Positions 20,480 through 31,481 of a stretch of DNA of 64,000 bases are shown in pieces. The translations under genes and the position numbers were made by a program. This DNA comes from Euglena gracilis. Taxonomy: Eukaryota > Euglenida > Euglenophyceae > Euglenales. How positions within the stretch are numbered: the first letter of the stretch is position 1; each line of letters starts with the position of its first letter. The notes under the pieces were generated by a model. It saw only the letters and a list, made by a program, of their open reading frames with translations, made no database searches and had not been told where the DNA came from. The stretch lies in assembly GCA_039621445.1 (NCBI GenBank), contig CP154954.1:58796701-58860700 (forward strand). The letters run 5' to 3'.

Positions 20480-22017
20480 TTAGGGATACAGTTATGGTTA
20501 GGGTTAGGGATACAGTTAGGGTTAGGGTTAGGGAAACGGATAGGGTTAGGGCTGGGGATTAGGGTTAGGGTTAGGGATACGGTTAGGGTTAGGGCTAGGG
20601 TTAGAGTTAGGGTTAGGGATACGGTTAGAGTTAGGGTTAGAGTTAGGGTTAGGGTTTCGGTTAGGGTTAGAGTTAGGGTTAGGGATACGGTTAGGGTTAG
20701 GGATAGGGTTAGAGTTAGGGTTAGGGATACGGTTAGGGCTGGGGATTTGGGTTCGGGTTAGGGATACGGTCAGTGTTACGGTTATTGTTAGGGTTAGGGA
20801 TACGGTTAGGGTTAGAGTTCGGACAAGGGATACGGTTTGAGTTTGGGTTGGGGATACGGTTAGGGTTAGGGATGCAGTTACCCCCCCCCCCCCTTTATTG
20901 TCCCCCCCCCCTTTATTGTCCCTGGGCCCCGGCCGACGGGGGTTTTTTTTGGCCCGGCCAATGAAATTCCTTTGGTACCCCTTTATTGTCCCCCCCCCTT
21001 TATTGTCCGGTCGGGCCTCCCGGGGGCAGGTCGGTGGGACAATAAGGGGGGGGGGGTGGTAGGGTTAGGGTTAGGGATACAGATAGGGTTCGGGTTAGGG
21101 TTAGGGATACGGTTAGGGTTAGGGCTAGGGTTAGAGTTAGGGTTTGGGATATGGTTAGGGTTAGGGTCAGGGATACGGTTAGGGATGGGGATTAGGGTTA
21201 GGGTTAGGGATACGGCCAGTGTTACGGTTATTGTTAGGGTTAGGGATACGGTTAGGGTCAGGGTTCGGGCCAGGGATACGGTTTGAGTCTGGGTTGGGGA
21301 TGCGATTAGGGTTAGGGATGCAGTTAGGGTTAGGGATACGGATAGGGTTCGGGTTAGGGTTAGGGATACGGATAGGGTTCGGGGGGTTAGGGTTAGGGAT
21401 ACGGTTAGGGTTAGAGTTAGGGTTAGGGATACGGTTAGGGTTAGAGTTAGGGTTTCGGTTAGGGTTAGGGTTAGGGATACGATTAGGGCTGGGGATTAGG
21501 GTTAGGGTTAGGGATATGGTTAGTGTTACGGTTATTGTTAGGGTTAGGGATACGGTTAGGGTTAGAGTTCGGGCCACGGATACGGTTTGAGTTTGGGTTG
21601 GGGATTCGGTTAGGTTTAGGGTTGCAGTTAGGGTTAGGGTTAGGGATACGGATAGGTTTCGGGTTAGGGTTAGAGTTAGGGTTAGGGTTAGGGATACGGT
21701 TAGGGCTGGGGATTAGGGTTAGGGTTAGGGATACGGTTAGGGTCAGGGTTAGAGTTAGGGTTAGGGATACGGTTAGGGTTAGGGTCAGGGCTAGGGTAGA
21801 GTTCGGGTTAGGGGTAGAGTTAGGGTTAGGGCTAGGGTTAGAGTTAGGGTCAGGGATACGGTTAGGGCTGGGGATTAGGGTTAGGGTTAGGGATACGGTT
21901 GGGGTTAGGGTCAGGGTTAGAGTTAGGGTTAGGGATACGGTTAGGGTCAGGGTCAGGGCTGGTTAGATTCAGTGATACGGTTAGGGCTGGGGATTAGGGT
22001 CAGGGTTAAGGATACAG
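20480..22017 (+). repeat. Degenerate telomere-like array, TTAGGG orientation
   Basis: About 1.5 kb of GGGTTA units with GGGATACGG, GGGCTGGGG and GGGTCA variants, the mirror image of 9375-10,420. Interrupted at 20,881-21,059 by a TA-flanked element. Confidence 0.85.
20881..21059. mobile_element. Second copy of the TTATTGTCC element
   Basis: Ends are a 13-C run then TTTATTGTCC, and GGACAATAA then a G-run plus TGG. TA lies at 20,879-20,880 and 21,060-21,061. It sits inside the telomere-like array in the opposite orientation to 10,607-10,765, so it was inserted independently. Confidence 0.7.
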
Positions 22018-22690
22018 TTAGGTTATTTTGGGCGGGGGGTGTAGGCCGACTAAGTTAGTACAAAGGGAGTTTGTTGGGGGGCGCGTTTTGGCCATCCTTG
22101 CCTTGCACACACAAAAGGATTTTGTTAGGATGCGCGTTCTGTCCACCCTTGCCTTGCACACACAAGGGGATATTGTTATTTTGGGCGGGGGGAGGGGGTC
22201 CGGGAGGGGGCGGCAGCCCCCCCCCGGAGGAGGCCGTAGGCCGACTAAGTCAGCACAAAGGGAGTTTGTTGGGGGGCGCTTTTTGTCCACCCTTGCCTTG
22301 CACACACAAGGGGATATTGTTATTTGGCGGGGGGGGGGTCCGGGGGGGGGGGGGGCGGCAGCCCCCCCCCCCCGGAGGAGGCCGTAGGCCGACTAAGTTC
22401 ATTAGGGTCTCTTTCTTTAACATAGGACGTTTTGTTGCCAGTTTCAAGCTCATTCTAATGTTTTTCCATGCATTTTGAGTCAAATTTTACTGAATACTGT
22501 TTCAAGTTTCCGGGGGGGGGGGCTTAAAAATCAAAAAGGGGGGGTAATGCGGATGATTGGAGGTCGGGCCGACCTGGTCGGCCCGACCTCCAATGGTCGA
22601 TAGGCCATAGCCAACGGTCGGCCCGACCTAGGTCGGCCCGACCATGGTCGGTACGACCTCCGGGATCGTCGTAGCAGGGCAGGCATTTGG
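21960..22690 (-). repeat. Outer arm of large inverted repeat (right)
   Basis: Reverse complement of 8520-9030 with one extra unit of the GTGTGTGCAAGGCAAGG/TAGTCGGCCTACGGCC module (22,210-22,400). Ends in the GGTCGGGCCGACC cluster at 22,555-22,670. Confidence 0.8.
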
Positions 22691-23519
22691 CGGGCTGAAC
22701 ACGTTTTTAAAATATCTCCAAAATGAAGCCCAATCAAATGAAATGTCTGGAGACCTGTTTTGAAGCCTTTGGAACGCCCTCCACTGGTATTTTGATTTCC
22801 CGGCAACTCCCCGCCCAGCCCGAGATACGGCCGTTTTTGGCCCAGATGGCCGTTTAGTAAACTTTTCCCACAGTTCGACTTGGGGTCGACAAAATGACTG
22901 TTTTTTGACCCCCTGGCCTTCGGTTTTGGGCACAAAAGCCTTGCATTTCAGTCAAAAGAGCTCCATGGAGTGGGCCAGTTTATATGGGGGCGTCAATGAA
23001 GGTTGGGTGCGCACTTATCAAGAGCTCAGCACTGTTCAAAACCTGGTCCCGACCACCCCCCCCCTGGGGGCGTAAGGTGGTAGGGGGGTCGCTGAGCTCT
23101 TATCCCTTTATGGGTAAGAGCGAAGCTTACCACTGGCGAAACCCCCCCCCGCCCACCCCCCCCCGGGTCGGGGCCACCTCGGGAACCGACGGATTATCAC
23201 CATGATCCCGGCCCGGTTCCCAGATTTTTTTTTCAGTCGCGAGCGACTAGATTCCTAGTTGACCCCCCAACTCCCCGCCAGGCCCGAGTTATTCACGCGC
23301 GAAGGGGTCCAAACTGGGTAGGATTTACCCGCCCCCCCTGGATAAGCCCCCCCCCCTTTGGACTCTGCCATTTCGGCCAAAAAATGTCAATTTTCAAAAT
23401 ATCTCCAAAATGAAGCAAAATCAAAGGAAATGTCCGGCGACCTAATTTGAAGCCCTTGGAACGCCCCATCTGCCGGTATTTGATTTCCCCGCAACTCCCC
23501 GTCTGGCCCGAGATACGGC
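22691..23519. repeat. Duplicated ATATCTCCAAAATGAAG module
   Basis: 22,710-22,840 (AATATCTCCAAAATGAAGC to AGATACGGCCGTTTT) recurs diverged at 23,396-23,526. 22,962-23,050 (CAAGAGCTCAGCACTGTTCA) recurs at 24,935-24,990. 23,265-23,330 repeats 3024-3090. No gene is seen. Confidence 0.6.
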
Positions 23520-24900
23520 CGTTTTCGGCCAAAAAAGGCGAAAAATATCGAAATTTTTTTTTGCCCAAAACCATGCTTCTTGGCCTCCCGTCAAAAAACC
23601 GGGTCAAAAAAGTCGAAAAAAATCGAAAAAAAAAATTTGCCCGAAACCGATGTTTTTGGCCTCCCGGACCCGGAAAACTGTTTTTTGAGCGAAACGAGCG
23701 TTTTTCGAACCCGCCGGGCGGAAAGAGGTTTTCGATCCAAAAGCAATGGGCGTTTTTCTTTTTTCCGACCATCATGTCCATCATGACTCGTGATGGCCAT
23801 GATGCCAATCATGATCCCCTGATGCCATCATGACCCCATAAAACCATTTTTGAGCCTCCGGAAAAAAGGGGTCGAAGCCGAAAATGGGCGTTTTTTCGAC
23901 CATCATGGCCAATGACCCGTGATGGCCATTTGATGCGCATCAGGACCCATGAATGGCATTCATGACCCATAATGCCAACATGGCCGGGTCACGCCCATAT
24001 TGACCCATGATGGCCATCATGACCCATGATGGCCATCATAACCCATGATGGCCATCATAACCCATGATGGCCATCATAACGCATGATGGCTGGCCATCAT
24101 GACCATCATGGCCCATGATGGCCATCATGGGCCATGATGGCCATCATGACCCATGATGGCCGTAATGGCCTGTGAGGGCCATCATGACCCATGATGGCAT
24201 CATGACCCATGATGGCCATCATGGCCCATGATGGACATCATGACCATCATGGCCCATGATGGCCATCATGACCCATGATGGCCATCATGACCCATGATGC
24301 CCATCATGACCGAGGATGGCCATCATGACCAATGACTGGCATCATGGGTCGAAAAAGTCGAAAAAAAATCGAAATAATTTTTTTTGCCCGAAACGATGTT
24401 TTTGGGCCTCCCGGACCCGGAAAAACTGTTTTCGACCCGCCAGCGCCCCATTTTGGGCCGGCAACCCATTGACGTCGGGCCAAAACCGGGTCAAAAAAGT
24501 CGAAAAAAAATCGAAAAATTTTTTTTGCCCGAAACGATGTGCTTTGGCCTCGCGGCCTCAGAAAAACCGTCTTTGAGCCGAAAACAAGCGTTTTTCGACC
24601 CGCCAGCGCCCCGTTTTGGGCCGGCAACCCATTGACTTTGGGTCAAAAAAGTCGAAAAAAATCGGAAAAAAATTGCCCAAAACGATGTTTTTTTGGCCTC
24701 CCGGAACCAGAAAAACTGTTGTTGAGCCGAAAACGAGCGTTTTTCGACCCGCCGCCGACCCAGTGACTTTGGGTCGAACCCGGGTCAAAAAAAGTCGAAA
24801 AAAATCGAAAAAATTTTTTGCCCGAAACGATGTTTTTTGGCCACCCGGACCCAGAAAAACTGCTTTGATCCGAAAACGAGCGTTTTTCGGGCCGCCGGGC
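23520..24900. repeat. Dispersed GCGTTTTTCGACC repeats around a minisatellite
   Basis: At least five copies of a unit containing TTTGCCCGAAACGATG, GGCCTCCCGGACCC and GAGCGTTTTTCGACCCGCC, also present at 2640-2930. The block 23,770-24,345 is a separate minisatellite. Confidence 0.65.
23770..24345. repeat. GATGGCCATCATGACCC minisatellite
   Basis: Roughly 30 imperfect 17-19 bp units of ATGACCCATGATGGCCATC. The core GATGGCCATC is self-complementary, so either strand can fold into serial hairpins. Confidence 0.85.
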
Positions 24901-25602
24901 TGCCGGGCTGCCGGCCGGGCTGCCGGGCCGGGGTCAATGAAGGGGTGGGGGCGCGCTTATAAAGAGCTCAGCACTATTCAAAACCTGGTCCGGACCATCC
25001 CCCCCTCCTGGATGTTGGGGGGGGGGGGTCCGGACCCCCCCTCCTTGACAGGTGCCAAAAATAGCAGAAAATTTTCTTCCGGCGCTGCGCACCGGAAAAT
25101 GAGCAAAAACACCCCTTTTGCTGACTTTTGGCCATATTGCCCATTTTTTTTGATGTGTTGGTGTTTTCCCCCCAAAAATGTAAAAAGACATTCAAAAAAT
25201 GGGCATTTTTGGGTGGATTTTCAAAGAAAAATCAGGGATTTCTGACCATTTTCGACCCCATTTCTGGCCCTTTGCCCGTCCATGAAATCGAAAAATTCTC
25301 GGCCCTCCCTCGGTTTCGAGGTAGGAGGGGGGGGTCCGACCCCCCCCCCTCCTACAAAAAACTTTCCCCCGGCGCTGCATGCCGAGGTGGAAATGAGGTT
25401 TTTAATAGGTTTTTGGCTGATTTTGTTCCAAAGAATCCCAAGGGTGGCCAAAAAGGGGATTTTTTGGCCATTTTGGGGGGTCCGAAAAAATTTTTCCGGC
25501 TCTTCGCACCGGTCTGGAAAAAAATTTCCGCTAGCTAGTCCTGCTAGAAATCCCACTGGCCAAATTTGGACTAGCTGCAGTCCACCCCCCCCGGGGGGGG
25601 TA
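24901..25602. repeat. Repeat text with CCGGCGCTGCG hairpins
   Basis: Contains the copy of 22,962-23,050, hairpins near 25,078 and 25,370, and G/C runs. Open frames are composition-driven. No gene is recognised. Confidence 0.45.
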
Positions 25603-26009
25603 AACCCCCCCGGGTATAAACCCCCCCCGGTTTTATATTTGGGCGGAAATTTCAAGACCCCGAGGGGGGGTTTTATATTTGGGGGGGGGGTTTATATTCG
25701 GTCGGAAAGATCAACTTCCCGGCGGGATCCGGTAATCACTTTTTTGTTCCAAAATCACAAATACGCCCACCCTTGGGGGGTCCAAAAAACTTCATTTTTC
25801 GGGTGAAGGAGCAATTTTGACATGTTTTTTGTAAAAATTGTTCCCAAATCTGCCAAAAATCACAATTTCAGGAGAGAATTGTCGAAAATTTTTCCTTCCG
25901 GTGCTTTGTGCTGGAGTGGAGGGTTTTATATTTGGGCGGGATTTCAAGGTCCTCAGGGGGGTTTTTATATTTGGGGGGGTTTTGTATTTGGGGGGGGGTT
26001 ATATTTGGG
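25603..26009. mobile_element. Possible TA-flanked element with TATATTTGGGG ends
   Basis: The left end is AACCCCCCCGGGTATAAACC after TA (25,601-25,602). The right end is tandem TTATATTTGGGGGGG then TT and TA. The ends are inverted in character (AAACCCC versus GGGGTTT) but repeat-rich, so the limits are approximate. Confidence 0.35.
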
Positions 26010-26904
26010 GGGGGTTTACTGCAATCCCTTAAGCAAAAGCCTGCTTCCAGGCTTCATCATTTCCACCATGTGCTTCTCAATCAGAACTGGTAGGCCGTGG
26101 TGATGATGATATCCACTTCAGCGGACTTTTCAAAGAGTGCCCGCTCTGCAAACAAAAATTCAGGAGACATCTCCTTGGTCCGGCTCCTTCCTCTTCTATC
26201 TCAACGGTCAAGAACTCACCACCAGCCGTTGCACCGCCTGCTCCTGCTGCCAGTTCTGGAGGGACCTGGCACTTGCTGCTGGAGGTTGGGACCACGAGGC
26301 ATTCATGGGAAAGCAACTTGCGGGCACAAATGCCACCGTGGGCAACTGCTTGCAATGCAAGATGAGGGGGAACTACCAACGTCGGATATACCATCAGATG
26401 TAGAGTTGGGGTCGGTCAACAGGGCCTCACTGCCAATGCTCGCACCTGAGGGGCATTTGCATTTTGGGAGAAAAATAAAAAATGCACACCGCACAGACTT
26501 GAGAGGTCCATTCGCACACACCCTGACTGGTTCGTGGTGCTCCCAAACACCAGAGAAAAAAAGGCATTACAATTAAGAATCCTCTCATAATCGCGATTTT
26601 TGTAAATCGCGAAAACTGAAACTGACTTTCTGAGTGTCTATTTTTTTTCGTTCGCATATAATGTCGGACAAGCGAAAGCCCCACGTGTGGTATATTTTGA
26701 AGTTCCAGGCGTTCGACCTCTCGAAGTTCATTGTTTCATCCACTCTGAGTTCACCCTACTGGCTCATTTGCAACAACAGCCTCGCCGACCCGGGGGATTT
26801 CCACAACCCCGGGAGTCCACAGCGACATTTATGATGCCCTGGTAGACTCAGCCCCGTGAGAAGAAGGGTGAGATTCAGCCACCCAGCAGCAGCACATCGA
26901 CATT
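26010..26904. other. Unassigned segment upstream of non-LTR element
   Basis: 26,640-26,705 (TTCGTTCGCATATAATGTCG to TGTGGTATATTTTGAAG) recurs at 30,533-30,590. 26,868-26,890 (GGGTGAGATTCAGCCACC) recurs at 62,820. No protein motif is recognised. It may be leader sequence of the adjoining non-LTR family. Confidence 0.35.
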
Positions 26905-27210
26905 GGTGGCCCAAGCCCTGGGAGACCCAGCCCCAGGAGAGGCAGCAACAGCAGCAGCACATCGACATCTTGAACAAGATTGGTAGCCCAAGCCCTGGGA
27001 GAGCCCGCCCCAGGAGAAGCAGCAACAGCAGCAGCACATCGACATCTTGAACAAGATTGGTGGACCCAAGCCCTGGGAGAGCCAGCCCCAGGAGAAGCCA
27101 CAACAGCACAAGCACATCGACATCTCGATCAAGCTTGGTGGACCCAAGCCCTGGGAGAGCCTGCCCCAGCAGTACACCGACATCTCGATCAAGATTTGTG
27201 GACCCATTTT
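26905..27210 (+). repeat. 77-78 bp tandem repeat, four units
   Basis: Units beginning GGTGG(A)CCCAAGCCCTGGGAG start at 26,905, 26,982, 27,059 and 27,137. The period is not consistently a multiple of three, so the peptide reading shifts between units. It lies immediately upstream of the RT remnant. Confidence 0.8.
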
Positions 27211-27439
27211 GCGGACATTTTGCTCCCAAATGTTGGGTTTGGCTTTGTGCTTTCCCAAAATGCTGCAGAAGGTTTTCCCACCAGCTCAACCCCGGAAAAC
27301 CACAGCAGTGGACCATAGAGATTTCAGCAAAAAAAATAAAAAGATTGGTGAGATACTCTGCTCCAAAATTCCAATGCAACTCCTGGGGAAACACCAAATA
27401 GAGGACCCTGGAGATTGCCTCGAAGTCATTGGGAGCAAC

Positions 27440-28920
27440 AGTGGTGGACTTCATTCCGTATGTGGTTGGCAAGCCTGGTACCTGGACGACGCCCACATCG
27501 TGGGCAACATGTGCCAGCTCGAGGTTGCGGTCCGAATGATCCTGGAAAAGGGCCCTCCGATCGGTGTGGCACTCAACCTGGACAAGTGCACGCTGTGGGG
27601 GCCGGCCTTCGGTACCGCATGGTCCCCCCTTCCAACGGGAGCAAGCATCCTCCAACAAATCCTGGTGACACCTTTTATCCCTGGCTCAGGGATCAAATCC
27701 CTGGGTGTCCCGGTGTGCCACCCAGCGGACGGCACCTTTGCTGAACACACCTGGTTTGGACGGTGCGAGGGTGCGATGAAAGCATGTTCCCTCCTACAGA
27801 GAGTGCCTTCCGCACACGTTCAATTCACGATCCTTCGGATGTGCCTGGACGCATGCAAGGTGAATGACCTCCTCCGGGCAACCCCGGCCTCCTATGCTCA
27901 AGACCAATGTGCCTTGCTCAGCAAAACCGTGCGGAATACAATGAGCATCATCGCGGACGACCACTGGAGGAACCACAATGGGTTCAAGCCACACTCCCGG
28001 TTCGATTGGGGGGTTTGGGTATCCGCGACCCAGTTGTCGAGAGAGTGAACGCCAGATTGGCAGCAACTCTGGATTTCGTTGTTCGAGGGGATCGGATCCT
28101 TGACCTCCCAGCCTTCTGCTCTGTTCCGCTACTCCCCATCGACTTTGCGGAGACAGTAGGAGCCATCAAAGGAAGCTGCTCCTGGCCAACATCCGCTCAA
28201 TCCTTCTGTGATGACCCGCGTCGACATGATTTGTTGACGCCCGAGATGCTGACACAGCGCTTCTGGGGAAATGCTTGTGCTGAAGCACGACAGCAGAGGC
28301 TGCACACCCCCTTGGAAGGGACGGAAAAATTGAAGTTCTCCTGCCAGATGAAGCCACACGCCATGGCATGGGCCTCAGTGATACCGTGTGCCTCAACCAA
28401 ACACTGATTCCTACCAGAGAATTTCAGGCCATCGTCCAGTGGTCTCTGGGTGCCCCGGTGGTCAGCGCTACAGACAGCCCACCTGCCTGCCCAAGATGCC
28501 ACAACCCCACAGATGTCAGAGGCCACCACCTTGTCTGCTGCCACAAAAACAACATTGTCCGGCGGCACAATGCGGTGCAATCGCACATCCTCGGGCTCAC
28601 GCAGCGTGCAGGCTTCCCAGCCAGAAGGGAAGAAAGTGCCCCAGATGGCTCACGACCAGGCGACGTATTCGTCATGAGGTACGATGCAAACAGCCCGGCA
28701 GCCATCGACGTCACCATTCGTCACCCACTTGCGCCTTCGCGAAATCGTGATGGCTTGGAGGATATTGGCAAGTGGCATGAGGAACAAGAGCAGGACAAGA
28801 TAAAAAAGTATGGAGAAGGTTGCCAACGCAGAGGCTGGACATTCATACCCTTTGTCTTGGACTGTTATGGTTGCATGGGGGATGGTGCGCTCACCTTTGT
28901 TGGTAACTGCATCAAGCTGC
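27440..28920 (+). pseudogene. 5'-truncated non-LTR reverse transcriptase with endonuclease-like C-terminus
   Basis: Three successive frames carry one protein. Frame one has WYLDDAHIVG at 27,476-27,505, the YxDD catalytic box of reverse transcriptase. Frame two (from about 27,965) has QATLPVRLGGLGIRDP, typical of the region after the catalytic palm in LINE-type elements. Frame three (from about 28,375) has a Cys/His cluster CPRC...HHLVC (28,488-28,540), then SRPGDVFVMRYDANSPAAID and KKYGEGCQRRGW, resembling the restriction-like endonuclease region of some non-LTR elements. That last identification is inference from motif order. The RT N-terminal motifs are missing and frameshifts lie near 27,960 and 28,370. 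The protein ends just before the TA-flanked element at 28,923. Confidence 0.7.
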
Positions 28921-28922
28921 TA

Positions 28923-29387
28923 AACCCCCCCCCAAAAATAAGACCCCCCCCAAAAATAAGACCCCCCCCAAAAATAAGACCCCCCCTGGGCCGATCGAGC
29001 AAAAATCCAAAAATAACACCCCCCCCCCCCATAAATAAGACCCCCCTTGACGGCGCGAAGCGCCGGGGACGGTGAAATTTTCCCCTGAAAAATCACCAAA
29101 AACCCCAATTTCATACACAAAAATGATGAAATTTCAAAAAAATTTAGATTTTTGAAGTGGAAAAAACACGGCAAATGTCAAATTACACCAATTTACACAT
29201 GGCGCGAAGCGCCGAAGGAAAAAAATTAGCGCTCTCGGGAACCTGAAAAAAGGTGTTTTTTCGGGCCCGGGTCGGTCAAGCAAAAATCCAAAAATAAGAC
29301 CCCCCCCAAAAATAAGACCCCCCCTGGAGGCTTCCAGCAACGGACCCAAAAATAAGACCCGGGTCTTATTTTTGGGGGGGGGGGGTT
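28923..29387. mobile_element. 465-bp TA-flanked element with AAAAATAAGACC ends
   Basis: The left end is AA, a C-run, then AAAAATAAGACCC. The right end is GGGTCTTATTTTT, a G-run, then TT. TA lies at 28,921-28,922 and 29,388-29,389, and the flanks read CTGC/GCAG. It contains GGCGCGAAGCGCC hairpins at about 29,053 and 29,203. It is non-coding. Confidence 0.7.
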
Positions 29388-29389
29388 TA

Positions 29390-30892
29390 GCAGGCCAACA
29401 CGACGCCTGGGAGAGGAGCGGCGTCGAGGGGACCTGCTGGCAAGGAATAAGCATGACTCTGGCCCGGGAGGTTGGACGACAATTGGTTTGGGGACAATGC
29501 CCCGAAGAGCTCGCTGACCATTGCCTCCCTGAATCTCATGAACCCTAATGTACTTCATAGCCCCGAGGCTGAGCTCCAAACACCCGAAATGGAATACCAA
29601 AAGCCGAGAACTCTCTCCGGACGTCCACCATGGAGGTGCAGAAGTCGCACACAATCGAAGGGGGGCTGAACCCCCGTGAGGGACCTCAAGCCAAGTGCCA
29701 GCCAGGTCCACCATACAACCTCTTCAAGCGCACCCCCTGACCCGATCCTGGTGCAGTAGGAAACGAAGGGCCCGTTAACCCAATCCAGATCTCAATGACC
29801 AATCAGAATTGCGGAGGTCCAGAACAGGATTACAAATACAAATCGCCTGTGCACCCGCAGTATGACGAGATGTTTTCGCTAAGCTCACCCCTCTTACCTG
29901 CCCCCGCACCTTGCGCCTTATACTATTCTCTAAGCTCGCCCCTTTTACCTTCCCTCCCTCCACCTGCGCACACAGACTGTTGCCTCTGTACATAGCCTTA
30001 CTCCCTGAACTCTTCAAATCCAGTAGGCTGGTCAGTGGTTTCGGTTCGCCCCACCACCGCTAGGACGTCATCACCAAAAATGTCTGAGTGTCTTTTTGTT
30101 TTACAGAGCAGCCAAAACAAGCAGGACTCCACACCCGCCACACCACCAACGCAGCACGTCGGAGCCGCAACGACGCCCTCGAGGAGCCGCAGGGCGTGAA
30201 AGACAGCGGAAAACGGAATCACCGGCCCACCCGTCATCAGCACCCAGACCTTAAACGGCACCGAGGCCTGCCACCTCCGCATGGCCTGCCCAACCACTCT
30301 GACTCACGTGGCCGAAGAACACCGGAAGCTGATCAACAGTGGCCTCACCTCGCGCCTTTTACTATTCTCTAAGCTCGCCCCCTTTACCTTCCCTCCCTTC
30401 CCAGCGTGCACAGACCGTTGCCCCTGTACATAGCCTTACTCCCCTGAACTCTTCAAATGCAGTAGGCCGTGCCACTGGTCCGTGGATTCGGTTCGCCCCA
30501 CCACCGTTGTTGTTGCCCTCCAATCTTTTTATTTTTCGTTCGCATATCATGTCGGACAAGTGAAAGCACCTGGTGTGGTATATTTTGAAGCAGGAAGACA
30601 TTGTTGGGCAAAATCTGAGGTGTGAATTAGTGATCACTGTCAAGTACAAGTTCAAGCGAGATACACGTTCAAGAAGCTCGAGCAGTCCAACTTGCTGTTG
30701 CAGATGCGTCACTGGGCCAGCAAGCAAGAGGGGAAACAACAGCGGGAAGCACCGCCCCCGCAGCAGCTGCGGGTGCAAACCCACATGCGACTCCACCAGC
30801 AAAAGCAAAGCCAAAGGCCGCCCCAGCAGCAGGAGTTTAGCCACAGGCAGCCCCAGCAGCCAAGGTGTACTGACAATGGCACCATGTCGATC
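29390..30892. repeat. Unassigned segment with ~437-bp-spaced duplication
   Basis: 29,917-30,060 (ACTATTCTCTAAGCTCGCCC, CTGTACATAGCCTTACTCC, CGGTTCGCCCCACCACCG) recurs at 30,353-30,510. 30,533-30,590 repeats 26,640-26,705. Splice-acceptor-like pyrimidine tracts exist (for example before 30,105), but no protein is recognisable on either strand. Confidence 0.45.
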
Positions 30893-31468
30893 TGTCGGCT
30901 GTCGGCCCGCCGACAGCCAGTTTCTCAACATTCCCCCCGCGATAGGACTCACCCAGTGGGTAGGAAGCTCCAGAAGTCAATTGGAAGGTGAGCAAAATGT
31001 TGCAAGTCTGGAAATACAAAAGAAAAACAGAAGGAGCAAGGCATTCCATTCCAAAATCATTGTTTTTATGTTCCTCTCACCCACTGCAAGCACAGGTGTG
31101 TTCAACCAAGGTGTGCAGGTTGCCTTGTGTGTGCTTTTCCTTTTGAATCAAGTCCATACTTCAAAAAGGTCTTATTTGTGATTTTCTTGGGATTCAAAGG
31201 AGAAAACCCCATATTCAGTTTCAAAGTTTTGGATCCTACGCCGGTATGCCAACCCAGCCACTCACAGGGGGCGAAAAGCCGGGCCTCCGGCCCTGAGTTC
31301 TCCGGAGGCTCTTTTTATTTGAAAAAACCCTGGGGCTGGGTGGTGACCGTAGGTGGGGGACAGGGAAGAAGGAGGCCCAGTCGGTCGGGCACTCCATTCC
31401 GCATGCATTACATTTCGTTTTCCCGATTCCGTTTCCACTTCACTACTTTTACCTTGTCCCCACCGGCA
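30893..31468 (+). repeat. Left LTR of element C
   Basis: 576 bp beginning TGTCGG and ending ACCGGCA. Over 568 bp it matches the right LTR with only scattered differences. It lacks a 22-bp segment present near the right LTR's 3' end. Confidence 0.75.
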
Positions 31469-31481
31469 TGGTAAGCAGAGG
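31469..31481 (+). promoter_or_regulatory. Primer binding site of element C (initiator-Met type)
   Basis: TGGTAAGCAGAGG directly abuts the left LTR. Complementarity to the CUGCUACCA 3' end of initiator tRNA-Met is interrupted by one extra A. Confidence 0.6.

Noticed and set aside
26790-26822. GDFHNPGS peptide as another 2A motif
   Set aside because: One residue too few between Asp and Asn, and Ser replaces the essential final Pro.
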